Both the position numbers and the translations under genes were made by a program. Positions 22,865 to 31,964 of a stretch of DNA of 58,458 nucleotides are shown piece after piece. How positions within the stretch are numbered: position 1 is the stretch's first letter; each line of letters opens with the position of its first letter. A model generated the notes under the pieces. That model was not told the origin of the DNA. It saw only the letters and a list, made by a program, of their open reading frames with translations, and did not search any database. Source of the stretch: Rikenellaceae bacterium (GTDB taxonomy: Bacteria > Bacteroidota > Bacteroidia > Bacteroidales > Rikenellaceae); NCBI GenBank assembly GCA_020859685.1, contig JAJBVT010000004.1:1-58458 (forward strand), in the 5' to 3' direction.

Positions 22865-23935
22865 ATGAAATCATTTTTTATCGGCAAGTACGAGATACAA
22901 CTACCTGTCATACAAGGCGGTATGGGTGTAGGCGTATCCTTGAACGGACTTGCTTCCGCCGTGGCTAACGAAGGCGGTGTGGGTGTTATTTCGGCAGCCG
23001 GATTAGGGCTGCTATACCCGGAATATAAAGGTAACTACATGGACCGGTGTATCTACGGCCTTCAGGAAGAGATACGTAAGGCAAGGGAGAAGACGCGCGG
23101 GGTTATCGGTATAAACGTTATGGTCGCCCTGTCTAACTTCACGGACCTGGTCAAAACCGCCATTGCCGAGAGGGCGGACGTTATTTTCGCAGGCGCGGGG
23201 CTTCCCCTCGACCTGCCCTCGTTCCTCAAACGGGACAGCAATACCTCACTGGTACCAATCGTCTCTTCGGCGAGGGCGGCGAGGCTAATCTGCGAGAAGT
23301 GGAACAACAATTACGGCTACCTTCCCGATGCAATAGTGGTGGAGGGTCCCAAAGCCGGAGGACACCTCGGATTTAAGAAGGACCAGATAGAGGACGACAG
23401 CTACGCACTGGAACGCCTTGTTCCCGAAATTCTTGAGGTGGCGAAAAGTTATGCGGACCGTAAGGATATCCCGGTGGTGGCTGCCGGCGGTATATCGACC
23501 GGTCAGGACATCGCCAAGTTCCTGAGTCTCGGCGCGGCGGCGGTACAGATGGGTTCTATCTTCATCCCCACGGAGGAGTGCGACGCATCGTACGAATTTA
23601 AAAAGGTATATATCGAATCCGGTGAAAAGGACGTTCGGATAATCCAAAGCCCGGTAGGAATGCCCGGCAGAGCCTTCGACGGCGAATTTATCCGCAACGT
23701 AGCCGCAGGTAGGGAGAAACCGCGAGCATGCCCGTTCCACTGCATCAAGACATGCGATTACACCAAGAGTCCTTACTGTATAATCAAAGCGCTGTATAAC
23801 GCCGCGAAAGGCAACCTTAAAAAGGGTTATGCGTTCGCGGGTAAGAACGCCTACATGGCGGACAAAATCAGCAGCGTCAAAGAGGTTATGGAGAGGCTCA
23901 AAGCCGACTTCTTTTCATCCAAAGCCGTTATCTGA
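22865..23935 (+). CDS. Nitronate monooxygenase-family flavoprotein (2-nitropropane dioxygenase-like)
   Basis: FMN-dependent TIM-barrel protein of 356 residues in the NMO/FabK-like family. It may detoxify nitronates or act as an enoyl-ACP reductase relative. FMN-binding signs are VIQGGMGVGVS (residues 15-25), VEGPKAGGHLGF near 158-169, VVAAGGISTG near 204-213 and AAAVQMGSIF near 224-233. The C-terminus has an unusual Cys cluster, CPFHCIKTC then YC, residues near 289-306, which could hold a metal or cluster. Similar Cys appear in other Bacteroidales homologues as I remember them. The next gene (DEAD helicase) follows 60 bases later. Confidence 0.85.
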   Translation: MKSFFIGKYEIQLPVIQGGMGVGVSLNGLASAVANEGGVGVISAAGLGLLYPEYKGNYMDRCIYGLQEEIRKAREKTRGVIGINVMVALSNFTDLVKTAIAERADVIFAGAGLPLDLPSFLKRDSNTSLVPIVSSARAARLICEKWNNNYGYLPDAIVVEGPKAGGHLGFKKDQIEDDSYALERLVPEILEVAKSYADRKDIPVVAAGGISTGQDIAKFLSLGAAAVQMGSIFIPTEECDASYEFKKVYIESGEKDVRIIQSPVGMPGRAFDGEFIRNVAAGREKPRACPFHCIKTCDYTKSPYCIIKALYNAAKGNLKKGYAFAGKNAYMADKISSVKEVMERLKADFFSSKAVI

Positions 23936-23995
23936 CGGCCAGTTTATTAACCGACTAAACCGCCGCCCGCAATTGGGCCGGTGGACCATTACATT

Positions 23996-25213
23996 ATGAC
24001 ATTCGACCAGTTGAACATTGCGGAGCCCATTTTGAAGGCTGTCCGCGAAAAAGGATACAACGAACCCACCCCCATACAGACCCAGGCCATTCCTGTGGTA
24101 TTGGAGGGTAAGGATATTTTCGGTATCGCCCAGACAGGCACAGGTAAAACGGCGGCCTTCGCAATCCCAATCATACAAAAACTCTCCGAGACACGTCCCG
24201 CCACTGTGGACACTCCGGAGAACGACGCGCAGCAGGCCGACGGGGAAATCTCCCCGGGCCGCCGCCAGCGCCGCGGCCGGGCATTCCGCCGCAGTAAGGA
24301 CCGCCGCGCAGTCAGGGCGCTCATCCTTACCCCTACGCGGGAACTCGCTATACAGATTAGCGAATGCTTCGAGGATTACGGTAAATATACCGATATAAGG
24401 CACACGGCTATCTACGGCGGCGTTAAGCAGGCTCCCCAGGCGGAGAAACTGCACCGGGGTGTGGACGTTCTTATAGCCACTCCGGGCAGGTTACTGGACC
24501 TTATGGGCCAGGGAATCGTAAAGCTCGAGGCGGTGACGCACTTCGTGCTGGACGAGGCCGACCGGATGCTGGACATGGGTTTTATCAGCGATATCCGCCG
24601 CATACTGCCCAAACTGCCGAGTCAGCGCCAGACGTTGTTTTTCTCGGCCACCCTGCCGGACGATATCATCTACCTGTCGCGGACAATTCTTCACGACCCG
24701 GTGAGAATCGAGGTTACACCCGTGGCATCTACCGTGGACGCAGTGGACCAGTGCGTCTACTTCGTGGAGAAACCCGAGAAGCGCAAACTGCTCATTTCCG
24801 TGCTTCAGGAGGCTGCCGATAAATCGGTACTCGTATTTTCGCGCACCAAGCACGGCGCAGACAACATATCCAAGACGCTCCGCAAGGCGGGTATCCGCAG
24901 CGAGGCCATCCACGGCGACAAATCGCAGGTGCAGCGCCAGCGCGCCCTGTCGGATTTCAAAGCGGGTAAGGTAAAGGTAATGGTAGCCACCGATATCGCC
25001 GCAAGGGGTATAGATATCAAGGAGCTGCAAATCGTAATCAACTACGACCTTCCGGACGCCGCCGAAACCTATGTGCACCGCATAGGCCGCACGGGCCGGG
25101 CCGGGCACTCGGGCCGCGCGCTCACCTTCTGTTCGCAGGACGAACACATGAAGGTCAACGAGATTCAGAAACTTACCGGCAAACTGCTCGACATGGTGCT
25201 CTACTCCGCATAA
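23996..25213 (+). CDS. DEAD-box RNA helicase (RhlE-like) with Arg-rich insert
   Basis: 405 residues from the ATG at 23996 (five more from 23981). Motifs in order: Q-motif PTPIQTQAIP near 25, Walker A AQTGTGKT near 45-52, TPTREL, VLDEADRMLDMGF, FFSATLP, VLVFSRTKHGADN, ATDIAARGID and HRIGRTGRAG. Between Walker A and motif Ia, where relatives have a short loop, about 40 low-complexity residues (near 65-105) are inserted, ending in GRRQRRGRAFRRSKDRR. There is almost no C-terminal extension, unlike DeaD/CsdA. The cold-shock-domain gene follows after 23 bases, suggesting joint action on structured RNA. Confidence 0.93.
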   Translation: MTFDQLNIAEPILKAVREKGYNEPTPIQTQAIPVVLEGKDIFGIAQTGTGKTAAFAIPIIQKLSETRPATVDTPENDAQQADGEISPGRRQRRGRAFRRSKDRRAVRALILTPTRELAIQISECFEDYGKYTDIRHTAIYGGVKQAPQAEKLHRGVDVLIATPGRLLDLMGQGIVKLEAVTHFVLDEADRMLDMGFISDIRRILPKLPSQRQTLFFSATLPDDIIYLSRTILHDPVRIEVTPVASTVDAVDQCVYFVEKPEKRKLLISVLQEAADKSVLVFSRTKHGADNISKTLRKAGIRSEAIHGDKSQVQRQRALSDFKAGKVKVMVATDIAARGIDIKELQIVINYDLPDAAETYVHRIGRTGRAGHSGRALTFCSQDEHMKVNEIQKLTGKLLDMVLYSA

Positions 25214-25236
25214 ACTTTAAAACTTCAATATATTAG

Positions 25237-25671
25237 ATGGCAAAACCACAATCATTCAACAAACGCGAGAACGAAAAGAAAAAAGCAGCTAAACGTAAGG
25301 AAAAACAGAAGCGCAAGGAAGAACGCAAAGCGGGCGGCAGCAGTTCGATGGACGACATGATAGCCTACGTGGACGAGCATGGCAACATCACCGACACCCC
25401 GCCCGAAAAGGGTGAAAAAGAGGAGATAAGCCTCGAGGAGATTCAGATATCCACACCCAAGAAAGAGGAGGTAGAGATAGAGCCGCTCAAAGGACGGGTC
25501 GAGTATTTCAATACCGAAAAAGGCTACGGTTTTATCAAAGACCTCTCCTCGGGCGAGAAGTTCTTCTTCCATATCTCCGCGGCCCCCGCCGGGATTGCCG
25601 AAGGAAACAAAGTAACCTTCGAGACCGAACGCGGCACGCGGGGAATGAACGCAGTGAATATAAAGTTGTAA
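25237..25671 (+). CDS. Cold-shock-domain protein with Lys-rich N-terminus
   Basis: 144 residues. The first 35 are almost all Lys, Glu and Arg (NKRENEKKKAAKRKEKQKRK), then an acidic linker (about 45-85). The cold-shock domain occupies the last 60 residues: GRVEYFNTEKGYGFIKD (RNP1) and KFFFHISA (RNP2), ending MNAVNIKL. It should bind single-stranded RNA or DNA as a chaperone. It is transcribed with the DEAD-box helicase and followed by a terminator. The pairing resembles known cold-adaptation RNA remodelling partners. Confidence 0.9.
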   Translation: MAKPQSFNKRENEKKKAAKRKEKQKRKEERKAGGSSSMDDMIAYVDEHGNITDTPPEKGEKEEISLEEIQISTPKKEEVEIEPLKGRVEYFNTEKGYGFIKDLSSGEKFFFHISAAPAGIAEGNKVTFETERGTRGMNAVNIKL

Positions 25672-25698
25672 CCGAAGAGGGTTACAACTACCGCATGT

Positions 25699-25734
25699 AA
25701 GCGGGACCTTCTCCAGGGTTCCCGCTTTATTTTT
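25699..25734 (+). terminator. Rho-independent terminator after the cold-shock gene
   Basis: Stem AAGCGGGA/TCCCGCTT with a T-rich tail, 27 bases past the stop. Confidence 0.85.
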
Positions 25735-25745
25735 GCCGGGGAGTG

Positions 25746-25776
25746 TTGCGAACCGGTATAAGTTACGTTAATATTG
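25746..25776 (+). promoter_or_regulatory. Promoter of the transglutaminase-like gene
   Basis: TTG (25746-25748), 20 bases, TAATATTG (25769-25776, one mismatch to TAnnTTTG), 19 bases before the ATG. Confidence 0.55.
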
Positions 25777-25795
25777 TAAAAACCTCACCGACGAG

Positions 25796-26998
25796 ATGAA
25801 AAATTTAATCTGTACACTGTTTTTAGCCTGCTCCGCGGTATGTTTCCTGTCCGGCCAGAACAGGCAACTTCCGGAATTTTTCGAACAGGAACTGAATCGA
25901 CTCTACGGTATAGATCCTGACGGGGGCGAGGAAAACCTGCGCAGGTTGGTGGAGGGATACGGCGAACTGGCCACGCGATTTTATGCACAGCCTGACGATA
26001 TCCGCGAAGAAAACCGCTATGTGGAGGGCCATATTTTCTACAACCTCGCCTGCTATCAATCCATGCTCGGCATGAAGCGGGAGGCACTTTTGTCTCTGGG
26101 CATTGCCACCGACCGGGGATGGACCGATTATCGCCACGCCCTGCAAGACTCCGACCTCGATAATATCCGGAGCGAACCGCTCTTCGACGAGCTTGTGGAG
26201 AATATCCGGGAAAAGGGGGATTATATCCGAATATTGCAAAACGCCGGGCCCTACGACCGACAGGTTAGCGATACCCTGCCCACATTTACCTATTTGCCGG
26301 CCGATGCGGAAGAGCTGTTACGCGTCAGGGAGTATTTTCAGCTCGATACCGTAGCCGGTCAGGGCGACGAGATAAGCCGTATTAAAAATATTATGTCGTG
26401 GCTCCATAACCTTATCCGCCACGACGGCAGCTCGGAAAATCCGGCAAAAAGGAACGCCATCGATATCTATACCGTCTGCATGGACGAGGGACGCGGTGTA
26501 TCTTGCCGGATGCTGGCACAGGTGCTGAACGAGTGCTATCTGGCAATGGGCTTCAAATCGCGGTACGTAACATGCCTACCCGAGAAGCACGATGACCCGG
26601 ACTGCCATGTAATCAATGCCGTATATAGCGAAACCCTCGGGAAATGGATCTGGATGGACCCGAGTTTCAACGCATGGGTGACCGATGACGATGGTAACCT
26701 GCTCGGTCTTATGGAGGTGCGGGAACGCCTGATTGCCGGCCTGCCGATGGAGATAAACCCCGAGGCTAACTGGAATAACGAGAATCCGACCGAGAAAGAG
26801 TGGTACATCGACTCCTATATGGCGAAGAATCTCTACTATATGGTCTGCCCCGTCCGGAGCGAGTACGATACCGATACCCGGGCCGAAGGAAAGGTGAGGA
26901 CCGAATACGTCGACCTGCTTCCCATCGGTTACACCAGTTTTTATAAAGGTAACTATACCACCCACAACCCCGAGTATTTCTGGCAGGCTCCGCTCTGA
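25796..26998 (+). CDS. Secreted transglutaminase-like protein
   Basis: 400 residues with a signal peptide (MKNLICTLFLACSAVCFLSG, cleavage near residue 20). Residues about 75-145 form a tetratricopeptide-like helical region (YNLACYQSMLGMKREALLSL). The transglutaminase-like core follows, with Cys in GRGVSCRMLAQVLNECYL, His in CHVINAVYS and Asp in WMDPSFNAW, giving a complete Cys-His-Asp triad. Relatives act as proteases, amidases or cross-linkers; the substrate here is unknown. It stands alone between a terminator upstream and one downstream. Confidence 0.82.
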   Translation: MKNLICTLFLACSAVCFLSGQNRQLPEFFEQELNRLYGIDPDGGEENLRRLVEGYGELATRFYAQPDDIREENRYVEGHIFYNLACYQSMLGMKREALLSLGIATDRGWTDYRHALQDSDLDNIRSEPLFDELVENIREKGDYIRILQNAGPYDRQVSDTLPTFTYLPADAEELLRVREYFQLDTVAGQGDEISRIKNIMSWLHNLIRHDGSSENPAKRNAIDIYTVCMDEGRGVSCRMLAQVLNECYLAMGFKSRYVTCLPEKHDDPDCHVINAVYSETLGKWIWMDPSFNAWVTDDDGNLLGLMEVRERLIAGLPMEINPEANWNNENPTEKEWYIDSYMAKNLYYMVCPVRSEYDTDTRAEGKVRTEYVDLLPIGYTSFYKGNYTTHNPEYFWQAPL

Positions 26999-27020
26999 CC
27001 AGACCGGGAGATGAACAGCG

Positions 27021-27054
27021 GGAAGGGACTGCCGTGGGCGGTCCCTTCCTGTTT
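27021..27054 (+). terminator. Terminator after the transglutaminase-like gene
   Basis: 13-bp hairpin (GGAAGGGACTGCC / GGCGGTCCCTTCC, loop GTG) followed by TGTTT, 22 bases past the stop. Confidence 0.8.
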
Positions 27055-27143
27055 GCATACGGTTTGCAGCCATGCGTGGGTCCCGCCGACAATCCCTCAC
27101 TGATATTACGGGGCGCCGAAAGCAGGATATCGGGCTAAATGCC

Positions 27144-27151
27144 TAAATTTG
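27144..27151 (+). promoter_or_regulatory. nadE promoter, -7 box TAAATTTG
   Basis: Exact TAnnTTTG 19 bases before the nadE ATG; no clear -33 TTG. Confidence 0.55.
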
Positions 27152-27170
27152 TCCGGTTAAACAGACGATT

Positions 27171-29102
27171 ATGGATTTGGGATTTGTCAGGGTGGCCGCG
27201 GCCGTGCCCGTCGTTAAAGTTGCCGACTGCCGGCAGAACGCGGAGAACATCTACAAGCTGGCCGAGCGTGCGGCCGCGGAAGGGGCGGCGGTTACGGTAT
27301 TCCCCGAGCTTTCGGTGACCGGCTACACATGCGGCGACCTGTTCGGAAGCGGTTTGCTTATTTCCCGGGCGGAAAAAGAGCTTACGAACCTCGTAGCCCA
27401 AACCGCCGGGTTCGATACCGTCTTTATCGTGGGCGCCCCGGTACCCTGCAAAAGCAAATTGTATAATTGCGCGGTGGTATTCGCACGGGGCCGGGTGCTG
27501 GGTATCGTTCCCAAAACCTTTATCCCCAATTACGAAGAGTTTTACGAGTTACGGTGGTTCACTTCCGGCCGGGAAGCCGGGCCGGATGCCACGGTCGAAT
27601 ACTGCGGGCAGACAGGCGTGCCGTTCGGGCGGAACCTGCTGTTAGGCGACCGAGAGGTGAAACTGGCCGTGGAGGTGTGCGAGGACCTTTGGACCCCTTG
27701 CCCGCCCTCGTCCGGCCATGCGGTGGCCGGGGCGAACATCGTGGCCAACCTATCGGCGAGCGACCAGCTTGCCGGTAAGGACGCCTACCTGAGCTCGCTC
27801 GTCGCACAGCAGTCGGCCCGGACCGTATCGTGTTACGTTTACGCTTCGGCCGGGTTCGGAGAATCCTCGACCGACCTGGTTTTCGCAGGCAAGAGCATGA
27901 TTTCCGAAAACGGCCGTATCTTGGCCCGAAGCGGGGGATTTACCTACGGGGAGAACCTCACCATATATGAAACCGATATCCGCAACCTCAACCATGTACG
28001 GGCCAGGTTGAACACCTTCGCCGCGGAAGAGTGCGGCGGGCCGTACCGTGAAATTGCCGTGTCCATCCCGAGGGCGGACACCGGCGAGAGGTTCCGCCGC
28101 ACATTCGACCCCCTGCCCTTCATCCCCTCCGACGAGCGGAGCATGGACGAACGGTGTGGCGAAATATTCGACATACAGGTAGCCGGGCTGGTGCAGCGGC
28201 TTTCCCATACCGGGGTGCCCAGCGCGGTAATCGGTATCTCCGGCGGGCTGGACTCCACCCTCGCATTCCTTGTAACGGCGGCGGCCTTCGATAAGCTCAG
28301 CCTCGACCGGAAAGGTATAACGGCCGTCACCATGCCCGGATTCGGCACCACGGGAAGAACCTATGTAAATGCGGTGAACCTAATCCGGGCTTTGGGAGCG
28401 ACACTGCGTGAAGTGGATATCCGTCCCGCCTGCCTGCAACATTTCAAGGATATCGGTCTCGACCCCGGGGACCGCGGAGTGGCATACGAAAACTCTCAGG
28501 CCCGCGAACGCACACAGATACTTATGGATATAGCCAACGTCACCGGAGGTATCGTGGTAGGTACGGGCGACCTGTCGGAACTGGCCCTCGGGTGGGCCAC
28601 ATACAACGGCGACCAGATGTCGATGTACGGCGTCAACTCATCCGTCCCCAAGACCCTTGTCAGGTACCTTGTCGGCTGGGCCGCAACGACCGGAGTGGGC
28701 CGTGACGCCGCCCGGTGGCTGGCCGATATTCTCGATACCCCGATAAGCCCGGAACTATTGCCGCCAAACCAGGATGGCGGAATCGCCCAGCGCACCGAGG
28801 ACCTCGTAGGCCCGTATGAGCTGCACGACTTTTTCCTCTACCACTTTATCCGCTTCGGGACCGGCCCGGCGAAGCTCCACTTTATGGCCTGCCGCGCTTT
28901 CGACGGTCGGTTCAGCCCTGCCGAGGTCAAGAAATGGCTGGCGGTATTTTTCCAGCGGTTTTTCAGTCAGCAGTTCAAACGGTCGGCGATGCCCGACGGT
29001 CCTAAAGTCGGGACCGTCAGCCTATCGCCCCGCGGAGACTGGAGGATGCCCAGCGACGCCACAGCCCGTATGTGGCTCGAAGAAATTGAAGACCTGCCGT
29101 AA
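27171..29102 (+). CDS. nadE: Glutamine-dependent NAD+ synthetase
   Basis: Last step of NAD synthesis: amidates deamido-NAD using glutamine and ATP. 643 residues in two domains. The N-terminal nitrilase-like glutaminase has the Glu-Lys-Cys triad in FPELSVTGY (near residue 44), PKTFIPNYEEFYE (near 113) and VEVCEDLW (near 166). The synthetase domain has the PP-loop IGISGGLDSTLA near 350 and GTGDLSELALGWATYNGDQM near 465. Length and motif order match the long bacterial NadE. Single-gene unit with its own promoter and terminator. Confidence 0.97.
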   Translation: MDLGFVRVAAAVPVVKVADCRQNAENIYKLAERAAAEGAAVTVFPELSVTGYTCGDLFGSGLLISRAEKELTNLVAQTAGFDTVFIVGAPVPCKSKLYNCAVVFARGRVLGIVPKTFIPNYEEFYELRWFTSGREAGPDATVEYCGQTGVPFGRNLLLGDREVKLAVEVCEDLWTPCPPSSGHAVAGANIVANLSASDQLAGKDAYLSSLVAQQSARTVSCYVYASAGFGESSTDLVFAGKSMISENGRILARSGGFTYGENLTIYETDIRNLNHVRARLNTFAAEECGGPYREIAVSIPRADTGERFRRTFDPLPFIPSDERSMDERCGEIFDIQVAGLVQRLSHTGVPSAVIGISGGLDSTLAFLVTAAAFDKLSLDRKGITAVTMPGFGTTGRTYVNAVNLIRALGATLREVDIRPACLQHFKDIGLDPGDRGVAYENSQARERTQILMDIANVTGGIVVGTGDLSELALGWATYNGDQMSMYGVNSSVPKTLVRYLVGWAATTGVGRDAARWLADILDTPISPELLPPNQDGGIAQRTEDLVGPYELHDFFLYHFIRFGTGPAKLHFMACRAFDGRFSPAEVKKWLAVFFQRFFSQQFKRSAMPDGPKVGTVSLSPRGDWRMPSDATARMWLEEIEDLP

Positions 29103-29124
29103 TCACGGATAGTTCCCCGACAAA

Positions 29125-29153
29125 AAAGGAGTAACCGTTTCGGTTACTCCTTT
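29125..29153. terminator. Bidirectional terminator between nadE and the S9 peptidase
   Basis: 13-bp perfect stem AAAGGAGTAACCG / CGGTTACTCCTTT with a 3-base loop and A/T runs on both sides, between convergent genes. Confidence 0.9.
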
Positions 29154-29177
29154 CTATTTAATATGCTGCGCTACCCG

Positions 29178-31271
29178 CTACGGATTTTTTACGTACCTGT
29201 CGAGCCATCGGAAAAACTCCCGGTTCCAGACTATCGAGTTCTGCGGTTTGAACACCTGGTGTGCCTCGTTTTCAAATGCTACCAGACGGGCGGGAATATC
29301 CATCAGACGGGCGGCGGTGAAGGCTTCGAGGCTCTGGGTGTAGGGTATCCGGTAATCGTTCAGACCGGTAATAATAAGTATCGGTGCATGCCAGTTCCTG
29401 ACGAACTTATGGGGCGAGTTGGCATACGAGCGCTGTGCCGTAGGGTCGTCGCTCCAGTAGGGTCCCCCGTAATCATTGTTCACGAAGAACAGCTCTTCGG
29501 TATGGCCGTACATGCTCTCGAAATTGAATATCCCGCAGTGGGCTATTATGCCTTTGAACCGGCCGCCGTCGTTCCCCGCCAGGAAGAATGCCGAATAGCC
29601 CCCGTAACTGGCGCCTACGCAGCCGAGACGGGTTTCATCCACCCACGGCTCTGCCGCCACGTCATCGATGGCGCTCAGGTAATCGTGGATATTCTGGCCG
29701 CTGTAATCGCCCGATATCTGGTCCAGCCACTCCTGCCCGAAGGAGGGAAGCCCCCGGCGGTTCGGCGCCACCACCACATAACCCTGCGCGGCCATAAGCT
29801 GGAAGTTCCAGCGGTAGCTCCACGACTGGCTGACCACACTCTGCGGCCCGCCCTGACAGTAGAGCAGCGCCGGGTATTTTTTCGTTTCGTCGAAATCGGG
29901 CGGCAGTATCACCCATACGAGCATCCGTTTGCCATCGGTGGTTTCCACCCAACGCTCACGAACCTCGCCGAGTTTTATCCCGTCATATATATCTTTGTTT
30001 ATCTGTGTTAAATACCAGTTGGAGCCGTTTTCGAGCCTGAATCCCAACAGCTCGGTAGCCATATTTATCCGGGTCACGGCTCCCACCGCGCGGTTGCCCG
30101 CAACGGCGATATGGTTTATATCGTGCAGGCCCTCGGTTATCACTTCCACCTTACCGTCCAGCGTTACGCGGCATATCTGGTGGGTAGCCGTGATAGGGGC
30201 GATGAAAAGCAGGCTTTCGTTGCTCTCCCAAAGTATGTTGGCGGCATTGTAGTCGAAGTCGCGCGTCAGGTAACTTTTACGGCCCGTGGCGAAATCGTGA
30301 ACAAACAGTCTCTCCTTATCCGCTTCGTTTCCCGGCCGCTCCATGCTGGTAAAGGCCAGCTTGGTGTCGTCTGGCGAAAACACCGGGTATTTGTCATAGC
30401 CGACCATTCCCTCGGTCAGGTTCTCGGTAGTTCCTGTGGCAAGGTCGTAAAGGTATATATCGGAATCGGTGCTGACGGCATACTCCGTACCGGTCATCTT
30501 CTTGCATGTGTAGGCCAGCACCGTACCCGAGTTGTTCCACGCAATCTCCGAGGCGTCGAAATAGGGCGCCATCGGAGCGTCCCACGGCTCGCCGGGCATA
30601 ATGTCGCGGCCCTCTCCGAATTTCCCGTCCCTAACGTCCGTAACGAAGATATGGTAATACTCGCCCCTGTCCCAGTAGTTCCAGTGGCGGGCCATCAGGT
30701 CGTCGTATATAAGGGCTTTGGACTTATCCATGTCGGGGTAGATGTCCGCGGATTCTACTTTGCCCACCTTCACCTGTTTGTAATAATAGGCTTTCGAGCC
30801 GTCGGGAGAGATTCCGAAGCCGTCTATCCCGCCCTCGATGTCCGACATCGCTTCGAGAGAGCCGGAAGCCACGTCGTAAACCCAGGCCTGACCGCTACCG
30901 GACCGGTCGCTCATAAAATAGATGGAACGGCCGTCCCTGCTCCAGACGGGCGACGAGTCGTTGTGCCCGGGGGCTGTTATGCGCCGGGGCTCGCTGACGT
31001 TGAAATCCACCAGGTACAGCGAGCTGCTGCCCCTGTTTTCGTCCATATCGTAATATGTCACGGCATAAACGACCGTCCCGCCGTCGGGGGAGAGGTCGAA
31101 GCCGCCTATGCGGCCCATCTTCCACATAAGGTCGGGCGTAAGAATGTGCCCGCCGACCAGTTCGAAATCCTGTTCCATCACGGGATTGTTTGAGGACGCC
31201 GCGGCGTCCTGATTAACCGCCACTGCGGTGAATACTGCTATGGCAAGAATAGTTCCTTTAATCCGGGACAT
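29178..31271 (-). CDS. Secreted S9-family peptidase (DPP5-like)
   Basis: 697 residues with a signal peptide (first about 25 residues, ending DAAA). The N-terminal beta-propeller (about 40-420) shows repeated blades of the type FSPDDTKLAFTS and WSRDGRSIYFMSD. The C-terminal alpha/beta-hydrolase domain has the nucleophile GASYGGYS, Asp in ITGLNDYRIP and His in NEAHQVF. Composition and length resemble dipeptidyl-peptidase 5 of Porphyromonas, which removes dipeptides in the periplasm of peptide-fermenting Bacteroidales; DPP5 identity is inferred. This would fit amino-acid fermentation through propionate, as suggested by mutAB. Confidence 0.88.
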   Translation of the reverse strand: MSRIKGTILAIAVFTAVAVNQDAAASSNNPVMEQDFELVGGHILTPDLMWKMGRIGGFDLSPDGGTVVYAVTYYDMDENRGSSSLYLVDFNVSEPRRITAPGHNDSSPVWSRDGRSIYFMSDRSGSGQAWVYDVASGSLEAMSDIEGGIDGFGISPDGSKAYYYKQVKVGKVESADIYPDMDKSKALIYDDLMARHWNYWDRGEYYHIFVTDVRDGKFGEGRDIMPGEPWDAPMAPYFDASEIAWNNSGTVLAYTCKKMTGTEYAVSTDSDIYLYDLATGTTENLTEGMVGYDKYPVFSPDDTKLAFTSMERPGNEADKERLFVHDFATGRKSYLTRDFDYNAANILWESNESLLFIAPITATHQICRVTLDGKVEVITEGLHDINHIAVAGNRAVGAVTRINMATELLGFRLENGSNWYLTQINKDIYDGIKLGEVRERWVETTDGKRMLVWVILPPDFDETKKYPALLYCQGGPQSVVSQSWSYRWNFQLMAAQGYVVVAPNRRGLPSFGQEWLDQISGDYSGQNIHDYLSAIDDVAAEPWVDETRLGCVGASYGGYSAFFLAGNDGGRFKGIIAHCGIFNFESMYGHTEELFFVNNDYGGPYWSDDPTAQRSYANSPHKFVRNWHAPILIITGLNDYRIPYTQSLEAFTAARLMDIPARLVAFENEAHQVFKPQNSIVWNREFFRWLDRYVKNP

Positions 31272-31291
31272 TATAATATTGTTTGATTGAC

Positions 31292-31299
31292 CAAATTTA
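31292..31299 (-). promoter_or_regulatory. S9 peptidase promoter, -7 box TAAATTTG
   Basis: Exact -7 consensus on the minus strand, 20 bases before the ATG. The -33 position reads GTG rather than TTG. Confidence 0.55.
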
Positions 31300-31345
31300 A
31301 AAATTTTCGTTGACTATTCACATACCTGACGATATACACGGGCCG

Positions 31346-31948
31346 TCACCGGGTCAGCCAACCGCCCGCGGCCAGCACTTCGTGCACCGACGGGAAACAA
31401 CCGGCGGCCTTGCCCGGCACCTCGGCCGAAGGCACCCACTCCACCGCGGTAATTCCCTCGGCGGTTTGCGGCACGGGACGACCGTCCCCCGCGGCACGCA
31501 TTGCGTACCAGAGGGTCCGTTTCATCACCCATTCGCCGTGCAGCTGGTAAAAATGGTGGGTTTCGGTTATAAGGGGGTCGTCCGTATAAGTACCGGCTTC
31601 CACGGCCGTCTCCTCATATACCTCCCTCAGGGCGCAGGCCAACGGCTCCTCCCCCGCTTCGCGGTGGCCTTTGGGCAGGTCCCATCGACCGTTGCGGTAA
31701 ATCATCAGCAGGCTCCCGCCCGGACCTTCGACGACCCCACCCGCGGCATCCACCAACCGGAAATCGGACATAAACCGCCGCAGCTCCCCTTCCGGGTCGT
31801 CGGCCACCACCGCCGCCTGTTTGTATTTCTCGAGATTTTCGACAATATTTGCGAAACTTTCGCCCGCGGGCATTACATGTACCGGCACCGCACCGGCCGG
31901 GCCGTGCCTGAAAGACAGTTCCGTATCCCCGTAAAAGATTTTGAACAT
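31346..31948 (-). CDS. NUDIX hydrolase
   Basis: 200 residues from the ATG at 31948. Hydrolyses a nucleoside diphosphate linked to another group; the substrate is not predictable. The Nudix box is GHREAGEEPLACALREVYEE followed by TA, matching GX5EX7REUXEE with Thr where Gly is usual before the last hydrophobic residue. The N-terminal 65 residues form an extra small domain (MFKIFYGDTELSF...) seen in Bacteroidota Nudix proteins. An ATG at 31993 would extend the frame into pyrE. The chosen start leaves only 16 bases to the divergent pyrE. Confidence 0.85.
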   Translation of the reverse strand: MFKIFYGDTELSFRHGPAGAVPVHVMPAGESFANIVENLEKYKQAAVVADDPEGELRRFMSDFRLVDAAGGVVEGPGGSLLMIYRNGRWDLPKGHREAGEEPLACALREVYEETAVEAGTYTDDPLITETHHFYQLHGEWVMKRTLWYAMRAAGDGRPVPQTAEGITAVEWVPSAEVPGKAAGCFPSVHEVLAAGGWLTR

Positions 31949-31964
31949 AAGCCACTTATCCGTT

